Shown: piece after piece, positions 50,310 through 61,700 of the stretch
Layout of the letters: each line of letters begins with the position of its first letter
Position numbering within the stretch: the first letter of the stretch is position 1
NCBI RefSeq assembly: GCF_949628215.1
Contig: NC_134311.1
Coordinates: forward strand, 16,740,582-16,804,581
Length of the DNA stretch: 64,000 nucleotides
Direction: 5' to 3'
Origin: Phalacrocorax aristotelis
Lineage: Eukaryota > Chordata > Aves > Suliformes > Phalacrocoracidae
Translations under genes and position numbers: made by a program
The notes under the pieces: model-generated
The model's database searches: none
What the model was told of the DNA's origin: nothing
The model's input: only the letters and a program-made list of their open reading frames with translations

Positions 50310-50334
50310 GAGGTCACACTCTGAATGTGACCTC
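50310..50334. repeat. Perfect 9-base inverted repeat
   Basis: GAGGTCACA, a 7-base spacer CTCTGAA, then TGTGACCTC. It sits exactly at the switch from plus to minus CR1 orientation. Confidence 0.85.
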
Positions 50335-50499
50335 ACATGAATATACTGAACATATATATAACATATATGACAAATACTATATATATATAAAACATATACT
50401 GAACATATATATACTGAACATAAACTGAACATATATAACATAACATATATAACATATATATAACATAACATATATTCACACACATGAATATACTGAACA
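50335..50499. repeat. AT-rich tandem repeat grown from CR1 sequence
   Basis: Imperfect ACATATATA, AACATA and ACTGAACATATA units over about 150 bases. ACATGAATATACTGAACA occurs at both ends (near 50,335 and 50,482) and resembles normal CR1 sequence (reverse complement of TGTTCAATATCTTCAT-like). This suggests an in-place expansion of a CR1 segment. Confidence 0.8.
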
Positions 50500-51340
50500 G
50501 GACTGGACCCAGCACAGACCCCTGGGGAACACCATTCGTGACAGGCCTCCATCCAGACGCTGCCCCATTGATCACGACCCTCTGAGTTCTGTTGCTGAGC
50601 CAGTTCTCTGTCCACCTCACTGTCCACTCTTCCAACCCACACTTCCTTAGCTTGCCTGTGAGGAGGCTATGGGAGACAGCGTCGAATGCCCTACTAAAGT
50701 CACAACGGATAACATCCACTGCTCTCCCGTCAATGACCCAGCCAGTCACGCCATCATAGAAGGCTCTCAGGTTGGCCAAGCATGATCTTCCCTTGGTGAA
50801 TCCATGTTGACTCTTTCTGACAACCTTCTTGTCCTCTACGTGCCTGGAGATGACCTCCAGGATGAACTGCTCCATCACCTGTTCAGAGGTGGAGGTGAGG
50901 CTGACTGGCCTATAGTTTCCCGGGTCCTCCTTCTTGCCCTTTTTTAAGATTGGAGTGACATTTGCTTTCCCCCAGTCCTGGGGCACCTCTCCTGTCCTCC
51001 ATGGCCTTTCAAAGATGATGGAGAGTGGCTCAGCAAGAACATCCACCAGCTCCCTCAGCGCTCGTGGGTACGTCCCATCGGGGCCCATGGATTTGTGAGG
51101 ATCCCGTTTGCCTAGGTGATCTCTGACCTAATCCTTCTCAACTGATGGTAAGTCTTCCTTTCTACAGGTATTTTTTTCTCTCTCCGGGGGCTGGGATGCC
51201 TGAGGGCCAGCCTTAGCAGGAAAGACTGAGGCAAAGAAGGCATTCAGTAACTCCACCTTCTCTGCACCCTGCGTCGCCAGGGCCCCTTCCTTGTTCTGCA
51301 CTGGGCCCACTGTATCTCCAGTCTTCCTTTTACTGCCGGT
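50482..51340 (-). mobile_element. CR1 LINE reverse-transcriptase fragment, minus orientation
   Basis: The minus strand reads [75 protein letters not shown], and [19 protein letters not shown] in one frame. It is interrupted by only one stop, in the stretch EKD*VRDHLG near 51,120. The catalytic FADD segment is absent because the copy breaks just after the palm VPQGS motif. This is the best-preserved RT sequence in the window. Confidence 0.94.
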
Positions 51341-52479
51341 GTAATATTGATTAAGTAATAAGGATAAATAAAAAATGAGTAGACTATATTATTCTCCATA
51401 TAATTTCCCCCTAATGAAATATAAATTACTTCATATAATGAAGCCTGTTCTGGGGACTATCTTGTCCATTATGTGATTTAGTCTGGGTTAAATAATATAT
51501 GCAATTGGAAGCAATTAAGTTCTGTTGTGTTTCTTCCTCTGGTAAAAGTAATTCCTGTGTGTTTTGTGTGTATTTTATCTAGTCAGCAAGGGTTGATGAT
51601 GGAGTACTGAAAAGATGCAAACCAAAGAGATTAAAGGCATTTTGGTAGCATGCAATTTAAAGTAGCACAGAGATCTGTACCAGTCAGTTGCTGTAAACCA
51701 CATGTATGGGATATGTAATATAGCAAGCATTTTTCAGGGTTGTCCATTTTTGTCTTTCAAATATCTAAACACCTACACACATACAAGCATACATACATAC
51801 ATAAACTGCCAACCAGCAATTTAGCTGGAACATTGTTACCCATTTTTAATATCTTGTTGGTGTGAATGGATTTATGTAAAAATCTATGAAGTGTTATATC
51901 CACAGTCACTTATTCAAAGATTTGTCTATATTACTGACTTTTTTTTTAAATATAAAATATATTCCATCACCTTGTAGAGAACTTTCTTAAGGATTTGGTG
52001 GGGGTTTTCAAATTGGAGTTGAAGTATTGTTTAGCTTGTTCCTAATTTCTAATTATCTGGAGGCAGTTTGTTTTTTCAAAGGGAAGAAATGATAAGGTCT
52101 GGGGTTTTTTCCCTAATAATCTTATACTGTGAATAAATCCCTTGGCATTTCCAGACATTTGCATTGATAGCTGGGACAAGTCATGTGGAAACAGTCTTAT
52201 CTGACTCCACTAACGTGTGAATCCACCTAAAATCTTACAATGGAGAAAAAAATTTTTGTACCTTCTGAAGACACATAAGCAAATATAAATGTATACAAAA
52301 TGCAAGCTTACTTTTACTTCTTTTTATAAGTTCTCTGTTAGATCTATGAAGCAAAGGGTAACTTTAATCTTAACACTTCCTGGTTTTTGACTCTGTAACT
52401 GCATCATTATTCTTCAGTATTTATTTACCTGTCTGTCACATGTACTCATCACAGTTTCATATACCTGAAATTCCCTCTG
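51341..52479. other. Intergenic; no gene seen
   Basis: AT-rich. A short CATA run occurs near 51,775-51,802. No exon recognised. Confidence 0.5.
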
Positions 52480-53061
52480 TGTCATGGTTTTAGCTGGGAT
52501 AGGATTACTTTTCTTTCTAGTAGCTGGTATAGTGCTGTGCTTTGGATTTAGCATGAGAATAATGTTGATAACACACTGATGTTTTCGTTGTTGCTAAGCA
52601 GTGCTTGCACTAGTCAAGGACTTTTCCAGCTTCCCATCCTCTGTTGGGTGCACAAGAAGCTGGGAGGGGACACGGCTGGGACAGCTGACCCTGACTGACC
52701 AAAGGGATATTCTATATCATCTGACATCATGCTCAGCATGTAAAGCTGGGGGAAGGAGGAGGAAGTGAGGGAACATTTGGAGTGATGGCATTTGTCTTCC
52801 CAAGTAACCGTTACGCGTGATGGAGCCCTGCTTTCCTGGAAATGGCTGAACACCTGCCTGCTGATGGGAAGCAGTGAATTAATTCCTTGTTTTGCTTTGC
52901 TTGTGCTGTGCAGCTTTTACTTGACCTATTAAACTGTCTTTATCTCAACCCATGAGTTTTTCCGCTTTTACTTTTCTGATTCTCTCCCCCGTCCCACTGA
53001 GAGAGGGAGAGACCAAGCAGCTACGTGGTGCTTGGTTGCTGACTGGGGCCAAACCATGACA
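52480..53061 (+). mobile_element. Solo LTR of an avian endogenous retrovirus
   Basis: 582 bases starting TGTCATGGTTTTAGCTGGG and ending GCCAAACCATGACA, so the ends form an 11-base inverted repeat (TGTCATGGTTT / AAACCATGACA). The flanks CTCTG and CTCAG are a 4/5 target-site duplication. ATTAAA near 52,928 may be the poly(A) signal. It belongs to the same family as the minus-strand LTR at 46,539 and keeps the internal segment lost there. No viral gene remains next to it. Confidence 0.9.
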
Positions 53062-53374
53062 CTCAGTTAGAAGCTAACAGTCTTGGGTGACAGAATCAGT
53101 GCTGAAGGTGAAATAATTTTTTCATATATTTTTCCTGGCATCAGCCATCCTGCAAATACTAGTAAAAAGCCAGTCTGTGTCTAAATAGCATTAAAAGGTG
53201 GGAGCCCTGTGTCATGCTGACAATAAATTTTGTGCAATACAAATTGTGTTTAACCCCTAAGGCTAGGTGAAGGCTAAATGCTATTTCCTTGTAATCCAAG
53301 TGTTATTCATTTGACAAACACCTTTTGCCATATATAACATAAACTTGTGTTAATTGTTTGGCATACTGGTGCTG
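53062..53374. other. Unassigned spacer between LTR and CR1
   Basis: AT-rich; no feature recognised. Confidence 0.5.
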
Positions 53375-54117
53375 CAGTGTCAGAAGGACGGGATGTCATC
53401 CAAAGAGACCTGGACAAGCTGCAAAGGTGGGCCTGTGTGAACCTCACGAGGTTCAACAAGGCCAAGTGCAAAGTCCTGCACCTGGGCTTGGGCAATCCCC
53501 AGTATCAATACAGGCTGGGGGATGAAGGGATTGAGAGCAGCTCTGCAGAGAAGGACTTGGGGGTACTGGTGAACAAAAAGCTGGACATGAGCCAAAAATG
53601 TACACTTGCAGCCCACAAGACCAACCGTACCCTGGGCTGCATCAAAAGCACCATGGCCAGCAGGTCAAAGGAGGTGATTCTGCCCCTCTACTCCGGTCTG
53701 GTGAGACCCTACCTGGGGTGCTGCATCCAGCTCTGGAGCCCTCAGCACAGGAAGGACATGGAGCTGTTGGAGCGGGTCCAGAGGAGGGCCACAGAAATCA
53801 TCTGAGGGCTGGAACCCCTCTGCTGTGAGGACAGGCTGAGACAGTTGGGGTTGTTCAGCCTGGAGAAGAGAAGGCTGCGGGGAGACCTTATTGTGGCCTT
53901 TCGGTACTTCAATTGGGACTATAGGAAGGATGGGGGCAATCTCTTTAGTAAGGCCTGTTGTGACCGGACAAGGGGTAATGGTTTTAAAATAAAGGAGGGT
54001 AGATTTAGACTGGATATAAGGAAAAAAATTTTTATAATGAGGGTGGTGAAACACTGGCCCAGGTTGCCCAGAGAGGTTATGGAGGCCCCATCCCAAACCA
54101 TTCTATGATTCTATGAA
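53375..54117 (+). mobile_element. CR1 LINE relic, 3' end with small terminal deletion
   Basis: Encodes [76 protein letters not shown] text, then after a stop GLFSLEKRRLRGDLIVAFRY and CCDRTRGNGFKIKEGRFRLD. Near 54,090 the text jumps from EVMEAPS directly to CCAAACCATTCTATGATTCT, so about 80-100 bases of the usual 3' region are missing. Truncated at the 5' end before the palm domain. Confidence 0.93.
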
Positions 54118-54859
54118 GGCCTAACCTACTATCACTTTTCTCCTTTACACACTGGTGTTTTGTATGCAACTCATTTTACTAATTTTACTTCTCTGAAAGC
54201 CTTTTGTTATTCTCCTTTTTGTATCTCAGGCTTGGGAATTAACATTGCTTAGAGAACTTGATAAAACTGCAAAGGGAGATGGTCAAAGAATGTAATGTTG
54301 TAAACACCCTTTTGACAGGTTTGCTTCGTATTTGCCCTAGCAGCACACCTGCCACACCAAAATCTCAGCGTGAAACACATACTAGAATTTGTTTGCAGCA
54401 GGTTTCTTGCTTAGCAGAATACAAGACATTACTTTTCCCAAGAGTCTATGGAAATGATGCCTGTTGTGCATTTTAAGGTTTTCAGTAACTGACAACTGAA
54501 GTCTGTTATGCAGAAAAGGGTAGAATGGAAGAAGCACTGTGGGCTTGCACTTGGCACTGTCAGCAAAGAACACCTGCCACGGGAATGTTTGAACCAGTGA
54601 CGTTTTCTTGTAGCAATTATTGATCATTGTTTCTGTAGAATTCATTTCTATGGAAAACATGAAGCTTGCAAAAATAAAATTTGGAAAACTTTTGAAGTAA
54701 TTTGACCAAAAACTGTGAATTTTTGAATAGGGACTGTGTCTGTGTAGGAGATGGAATTAGGTCTCCTTATGGTTGTATTCTTCTCTGTTTCCCAATGAGG
54801 CCATTTGTCCCTTTTCACCTAGTCAAGAGGGGAAAGGGTTTGAGAGAGAAGACCCTGTC
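54118..54859. other. Spacer before the second CpG-rich promoter; no gene seen
   Basis: No exon recognised; GC rises from about 54,830. Confidence 0.5.
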
Positions 54860-55005
54860 GCGGGACAGTGGCAGAGCTCCTCGTGTCCCCCCAAAGCTGC
54901 CAGGCCTGGGTGGGGCAGGGACCCCGAAGGCAGCGGCCGGGGGCGAGGGCGGAGCTGCTCCACACGGGCTCCTCCCTCCTCTCTGTGACCGAACAATGGC
55001 GTCAG

Positions 55006-55010
55006 CCAAT
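55006..55010 (+). promoter_or_regulatory. CCAAT box (NF-Y site)
   Basis: GTCAGCCAATCGGCG matches the extended NF-Y consensus (RRCCAATSR) and lies 43 bases upstream of the X-box. Confidence 0.65.
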
Positions 55011-55052
55011 CGGCGCCCGGGCAGCAGGCAAGGAAGTTGCGTGTGTTGATGC

Positions 55053-55066
55053 ATTGCCGTGGCAAC
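55053..55066. promoter_or_regulatory. RFX X-box motif
   Basis: ATTGCCGTGGCAAC, close to the palindromic RFX consensus GTTGCCNNGGCAAC with one arm-end mismatch. RFX factors control ciliary genes. Confidence 0.7.
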
Positions 55067-55201
55067 AGCGTGGCGCCGGAGGCGACGGGTGTTGTCGCCG
55101 CGGGCCGATCCCCTTCGAGACCCCGCGAGGGCTGCGGGGGGAAGCCCGGCTCCAAAAGTAACGCAAGGAGGGGAAACCTAAATGTGCGGTGCGGGAGGAG
55201 A

Positions 55202-55335
55202 ATGTCTTCCAGGTTTGCTCTCCTAAGTGTGCTGTTCAACTCTTCCATAAAGGGCAAACTGAACCAAAAGGCAACATCAGAGAAGTCCAGATCTTATGAA
55301 AATTAGGAATTTTTGAGCCACTCTTTGGAGAGAAG
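55202..55335 (+). other. Possible first exon end with 34-codon ORF
   Basis: An ATG at 55,202 opens 34 codons (MSSRFALLSVLFNSS...) ending TAG at 55,304-55,306. A reasonable 5' splice site, AGAAG|GTAATG, follows at 55,336. The ORF could be an upstream ORF in a noncoding first exon; I recognise no domain in it. Confidence 0.3.
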
Positions 55336-57999
55336 GTAATGTTAAGGAAGACTTTAATAATGCAATGCCTTGCATGGTCTCTTGAGCATTGAATCTGAAT
55401 AAGCCTGTAGACTTTTCTAGGGCACAAAGGTGGACGAATGGTTGGGTGGTTGGGGCAAACTGTGGTTTTACGACAGTTCTGAAGTCCAAGCAACTCTCCT
55501 GCCTAGCCAACAGTCGCGGACAGTTGGGATCCTCTAAGCTCAGATCCCAGTTTCTCTGGTTTTCACCTGATTTCCTTGTGAAACTCAGGTGATGGTACAG
55601 TGATTACACACCTGGCCTGAACCTCAGTAAGTGAAGGATTAAATAACACAGCCTGGTGCCTTGTCCTCATCCCATTACATCAGTGCTTGATGCCAAAGTA
55701 CCAGATGGCTGGATTCCTGCAGAGCTCAGGGGCCCAGTTATAAATAAGTAAAAAGTTCAATGAGTGAAGGACTTGAGTGACTTTCTCCCCTCAGACCAGC
55801 TAGCTGATAATAAATGGGTGTGTAATAGTGCTTACTGCAACGATAATGTGTTTGTTCTCTGGAATTCATTTCCACAGAGATTTGCCTGGCAAAAACTCTG
55901 TGAATAAACATCATTTACCAGGTCAGATGTTCTGATTTCCTAATTCCCCCCTTCACTTTCCCTGGGAAAGTGTGTGTTGTAAGGGGCAGGAGAATACAAT
56001 CGAAATCATCATGGGCAAGCATTTGGATATTGAAAGCTAGAAATGTTACTCTATGTAGAAGATAACCCTACCTGGCACATACTAACTGATTGTCTCCTCT
56101 AACAGAAATTACTTCTTTCAGTTCTATTTCTAGAAAATATGTGGTGCTCAACAGTAATGAGAAGGTTTGCTATAAAAGCCAGAATTTCTTTTTGGCTTGG
56201 AAAGCACAAGTAAAACAGAAAACTTTTCTGTCATTTCCAAGTGGTTTATCTGAAGGCTGATTGCAATATTTCTTCTTAAGAACTGATTGCTCAAGTCATA
56301 AATTAACACCATTGACTTAATTGTAAATTTTTAAATTTTTTTCATTTAAATTTACTTTTCTATTTACTTAATTCACTAGGACATTGATCTACAGTAGGAT
56401 GCACTGCTTTCTAACCAGGTGAAGTTATGGTTACACAGTAAAGAGCTCAGATGTACATGGGTGTTACATGTCTCTTCATTTAACCCACATTATCTGGGGA
56501 TATTTCAGGCTTCTATTCCATATGTATTCCTGTTGGCTCATGAAATTTAGTAATATTCTGTTAACTAAGAATTATAAAGCAAGAAACAGGACAATATAGT
56601 TAGACACATAGATAACAGCTTCAGATATAAGGTGAGAAAAAGACCACCATTAAATTTAACAAATTACAGAATCACCGGTGCCCGGTGGCTCCAGGTAAAA
56701 CTTGATGAAGTTTGTCAGCCATGTCCTCTCACACCAATTATAAATTACTGATGATCTAATCTGGAGGAGAAAAACAATAATGTAAAAGAATATTTTAAAG
56801 ATTCGTTACCAACAAGACCCTTAAAAATGAATGTTCTCCTACCTGTAGCCATCACCAGCCTTGTGCTGTAATGCCCTCAAGTCTCGTGCTGGATATGATA
56901 AGCGTTTTCACAGTCCTTGCGCACTGTTTTCTGCAGCAGAGGTGTAGTAGGTGGCCATTTTCATTTTGTGTCACTACATCATTAATGTTCTGCAAAGTAT
57001 TAGATTTGTGCTGTATTGTTCATGCAAAGTACAATGATGGGTATTTAATAACTTCTTTTTAGGATTACCAACATTTCACAAAAGAAATCAAATGTACAGA
57101 GTTTTGTTGTTCTAGCCATTTTCCTCTTCACATTATTTCGTCTCCTTGTCTAGATTCTCTTTATTAATTCTCTGTTATTGTGGCTTTCTGATAATCATTT
57201 AGTTTTCATATTAATTGTAATAGCTAGTGTCTCTTACTGAGCATAGGAATTGCCATGGTAGTCAGATTATCTAGCTGAATACCCTGTTCGTAACAGAAGT
57301 ACCAAAAACCTTACTTATCGAGTCACTTGTCAGCAAAAGCACTTTCTATTGAAAAATTAAGGTTGATTTACACTGTAACAGATGAGAACATTTACCCCTT
57401 TTGATTATTTTATCCTGCATAATGTGACTGTGTCAATGCAGATTACTGAGAAAAGTGGCTTTCCTGCACTGAATCACTCTACACTTCCAGTGACAGCCTC
57501 TCAGCACATTCACATTGTCATCCTTCTGATTTCCACTGACTTGTGTCAGTTTGTACAAGCCTGGATTTTATTTTTTATATCAGACTCATAACTGATTACA
57601 CATTTATCCACCTATTTTTTCTCCTTACAAGATCAGCCTCCTTTCTTGAAATTATTGCACAAGTTGCATACTCACCATCAGAATCACTGGAAATCATCCA
57701 GATTCTGCACACATCAGTCCCAGAAATGGAAACGTCGAACAAAGACACCTGAGCTAGGAGGTACATGTAGCTCGCTTTGTCCTGTGTAAACTTACTTGTT
57801 TCAATGTCTCCTTGCTCTCATACTCCTGTTCTGCGGGCAGGGTGAACACATCCAGTCCATTCATTATTTGATGCATATCTGATATGCCCTCTATGATTTG
57901 CATAGTGTGAAATATCATAGATCTATTGCAGTAACTGAGTAAGAATGTGATGCATAGTATCCCCAGTGTTGCACAAATTGGGAATACAACTACGCTGTA

Positions 58000-58021
58000 T
58001 TTGTGCACGATTTGTGCACGA
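58000..58021 (+). repeat. Tandem duplication, 11 bases x 2
   Basis: TTTGTGCACGA occurs twice in direct succession, identical. Confidence 0.9.
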
Positions 58022-58753
58022 GAGTAAGTGTGGAGGCAGGGTAACATTATTCATTAAAAATATGAGATGATTGTGTTAAATAATTTTATGTGAGTAAAAC
58101 TAAGGTAATCACCATGATAAGTTGTAATGCATCACTAAGTAAAATATGAAAAGCAAGAACCTTGTTTGTAGATCATAAAGGATATCTGAGAGAGAATGGC
58201 GTTATTGAAGCAGGTTCACAATTTTTAATTTTGAAATTCTGACAAATTACATTTTTTCAACTAAAAATGTTTCACTTTTTCCATACATTTTAACTCATAG
58301 CAGCTGTAATTCCTTCATATAAGGTTATGATTTCAATCAAATCAAAAGAATTATTTCTTATGTTTGGGCAGAGGATGACAGTAATGCAAAAGAACTGCTG
58401 GGTCACTAAACCAGTCTCTGGTCTTCACTGGCAACACTGTCATAAACTTAAATAAACTTAATTAAATAAAATAAACTTAATTACTGCGTAATTGTACACA
58501 GTAAATGTATAGTAAAAATGCCAAGTATACAATGACTGCTATTGGCATCAATGAATTTTCGATTGAAGTTTTAGGTAGGAAGAGAATCAGATCCAAAGAC
58601 AGACGTGGGAATTTTAATAGGTTAAAGGAAAATTACAAAAAGCTTTGACGAGGTTGATTGTCTCATCACAGCAAACACCTTAAATAGTTATCAGAATCAT
58701 ATAGAAACCTCAGGGTTATATATTTTCCTTCTCTTACATTCTAACGAACTTTT

Positions 58754-58783
58754 GCACGTGTGTGCACATGTGCACACACATGC
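58754..58783. repeat. Near-perfect 30-base palindrome of alternating GT/AC
   Basis: The inner 22 bases (58,758-58,779) are perfectly self-complementary around GTGCACATGTGCAC. The outer arms add three matching pairs after one mismatch. The alternating purine-pyrimidine order could favour Z-DNA or a cruciform. Confidence 0.85.
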
Positions 58784-61700
58784 TAGTGACTTCTGTCCTA
58801 TTCTTGTGTAATTGGTACAGGTATGTCTTTGAAGAAAGTTTTAATTTTGTCTAATGGACTCTTTAAACAGTGGGAAAAATACTTGTTAGAAAATTCCCAG
58901 ACAGTTCTAGCCCATTTGTATACAACAGAAAACACTGTCTTTTTAACCTGGTGTATTTGGTTTTGAGTAGTCTTGCCTTGTCCTTTTAGCTGTCTGCATC
59001 CATGCTTAATGAAGGTGTAACCACTAGCCTCTGGGCTGCAGATAGTATGGGGGAGAGGGTACTGCTGTATACGCAGCTGATCCTCTTATGGAACAAGCTG
59101 CATACTTGCATATTTCTGAGTGTGCATTACTCATTAGTCATTTAAGCCAGGTTGCTGTGATGTTAGATTTTACAGACTTAAAAAGTCTTGAACCTGCCAG
59201 AAGTGGGGGTACATGCCAATACTTGTGTGTTCAGAGCTTGCAAATTGTTTCTTGGGATAGAAGGATACATAAAACATGGGTTGTACTCAGCTATGACAAG
59301 ACAAAGCATCCTGAATTAGAAAACTATGGATTTCCTTCATCTCAGTGGTCTTTATTTAAGTTTAATCAAATAATGGATTGTTCTTTTCACATGGCTGTAA
59401 GAAAAGATTAGTGTCTAGGACTAATCAAAGCAGACTCTTCCAGCCAGGAACTCTGGAGAAAATACAGTGCTGAGCTGGAAAAATGTGAGGGTTTTAATGT
59501 GTGGTTAATTTGCTAAAAATATTGTTGGAAACATAAGAATGTTTTTTCCTTTTATCTTTCAGTGAAAAACAGATCCAAGAGTAAGATACTACAAATTATC
59601 CAATATCTTTGTCCAACTTATGTTTGAGTACTTTGCCTTAACATATCTCTAAATGATTTATAATTGAGCAGTACAAAGCAACATTTAGCACAAGAGAAAA
59701 TACAGCTTAAGATGTTGGTTTAATTTCATTTGTTTTCCCTTAAAGAATAATGGGAAGCCTCACAGAAAACATTTTATTTGGAAAGAGCCTGAAGCAAGGT
59801 TTTTTGGCATTCAAGACAGGATGTCAGTTTGCTTCTTTCTGACACCTCTTTATATGTAAACATAACGAAAACCCAGTAAAAGGGAGAAAAAAAAGACTTA
59901 CCTTTACCTTGACTGTAAAGTTAGGGAACAGCCTTAGAAAATCTTGTGACCGGACTGATTAAGTGTTGGGGCATTAGAAATTCTAGATTAATTTCCTTCT
60001 CTTTCTGACTTGCTGTATAATGCTCTGTGGATCACTTAATCTCTCTCTTTCTATATCTTTTGTCCTCTTAGACTAAGTTGTTCTCCTTTGTCTTTTTATA
60101 CAGTCCAGACCAGACTGAGAAACCAGGACCTCTGAGTACTATTGTAGCAAAGGAAGTTGTTGCTTGTTGCTTCTTATTTAAAGCCATTTGAGACATTTGT
60201 AATTTATGTGACAGCGAAGTTAGGTATTACAATTGAAGTAACTTTTCTTTTAGAATACTTGTGATTCTAGTCTAATTTACATGAATCACCTTTATTAAAT
60301 GACCCACATAACAACAACTGTGATGTCCCAAACAGAAAGCTTATGACTTCAAGCAGTGAGTGGCAAGCAGGCAGAATGACTGTACAATATCAAGTGTAGT
60401 ATTGAAGGCAAACAAAAGGAAAACTCAGAGTGAAGTGGGGGTATGTACAAAAAAGGCTTACACAGCCAGGAACTCTTGAATCTGAGATACTGGATTAACC
60501 AGTATCTTTCTGCAATCTAAAATTAGTTTATTCTTTTTTGACACTGACAGCCTGATCTGTAGCTGGGCTTCCACCAGGCTGTTGTATTTGGATTCCACCA
60601 TTTTAAAGCCATATGTTTCTCCCTTCAGTTAATATATCTCTGTGGCCTGTCATACACTTCCTCAGGCAGAGCAACCCATACAGACATTCTTGTAACTCTG
60701 TTATGCAAGTCCTGATTTTGTAGGCACTCTCCAAATATAAATGACCTCTCCAAAGAGCCTCCTGTATGTAAGCCACTGACACCTCAAGCAAGTACTTCAT
60801 ATAAATCCTTTCCATATCTTTATCAAGCACTGTTTTAAAAATAGTAAAGGAATCTGTTGTTCCCACTATTTATTTTGCTTGTTTACGGTTCTCCCTCCTA
60901 AACCCAGATGTGAAAATTGTCTCTGCCTTTAGAGGGAGTCAAGCGTGTCCAAGGGGTATTTCTTTGAGATGTATAAGCTTGAAAGCTCTGTGTCCTTTGT
61001 TTTAGCTCTGTGTTTAATCTGGTGCAAGGATTTATCTTGTCCCTTTCTGTGCTGGCCTATGGGAACAGTGACAGTAAGCCAGCCATATAGTTTAAATGGA
61101 GTTTATAGGCTGATACAGCTGCACATGGAGAGGCTGTGATATCAGTGAGCATTCATAAACAGTACATAAACTGATTGCCCAAATTGTTACAACTGTTCCT
61201 GTGTTTTCTCCATTGAATAAGCACAGTTGTGTCCTGGCAGCAGGAGGCTTCATGCAATGTGTTCTTCCACAAGGTAAACTCTGTTTTTTTCAGCTGGGAG
61301 GTCTCCATGTGGAATTATAGCTAAGTCAAAAGCAGTAGTGTTGAGGATTCATTGGAAACAGCCAATTTAATCCCCCAGCTAGCACAAGTATGTTTTTTTC
61401 AATTCAGTCAAGGTATCCAGGCTTATAAAATGACCTTATAATGGGTTTTGAGGAATTGTTTACATCAGAGAATCAAGAGAGATGAAAAACAGAGAGGGTC
61501 ACTCTTCAGAAATGGGCTGCATACAGGAAATAGGAAACGTATGTGTCAACTTTGCTTCCAAGTTCCAACACTGACATGAAAGAAGACATAAAGAAAGCCA
61601 TTTCAGGGAAGAAGTTTCCATTTGTCTGTATAGGTTGAATCACCCATGGCAGCTAAGAGAATGCAGCATTACCGAAGCAGGGATAATAATGCTATTTTTG

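Larger units (their letters stand above)
54860..55220 (+). promoter_or_regulatory. CpG-rich promoter with CCAAT and RFX X-box
   Basis: A compact CpG-rich block inside AT-rich DNA. It combines a CCAAT box and, about 45 bases on, an X-box-like palindrome, followed by a small ORF and a possible 5' splice site. NF-Y plus RFX architecture is typical of ciliary and testis genes. In vertebrates ZNF474, a testis-expressed zinc-finger gene, is recalled as the next gene beyond LOX on the opposite strand, which fits. No protein sequence confirms it. The plus orientation is inferred; a bidirectional promoter is possible. Confidence 0.6.

Noticed and set aside
54823..55257. 144-codon minus-strand ORF through the second CpG block
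   Set aside because: GC-driven, Pro/Arg-rich, no recognisable domain. The motif layout fits a promoter better, though a bidirectional promoter cannot be excluded.
57754..58047. 97-codon minus-strand ORF with a hydrophobic segment
   Set aside because: A hydrophobic stretch alone is weak; no splice sites, domain or neighbouring exon support it.
60603..60866. 87-codon minus-strand ORF
   Set aside because: Looks more peptide-like than most, but no family was recognised and there are no supporting exons.
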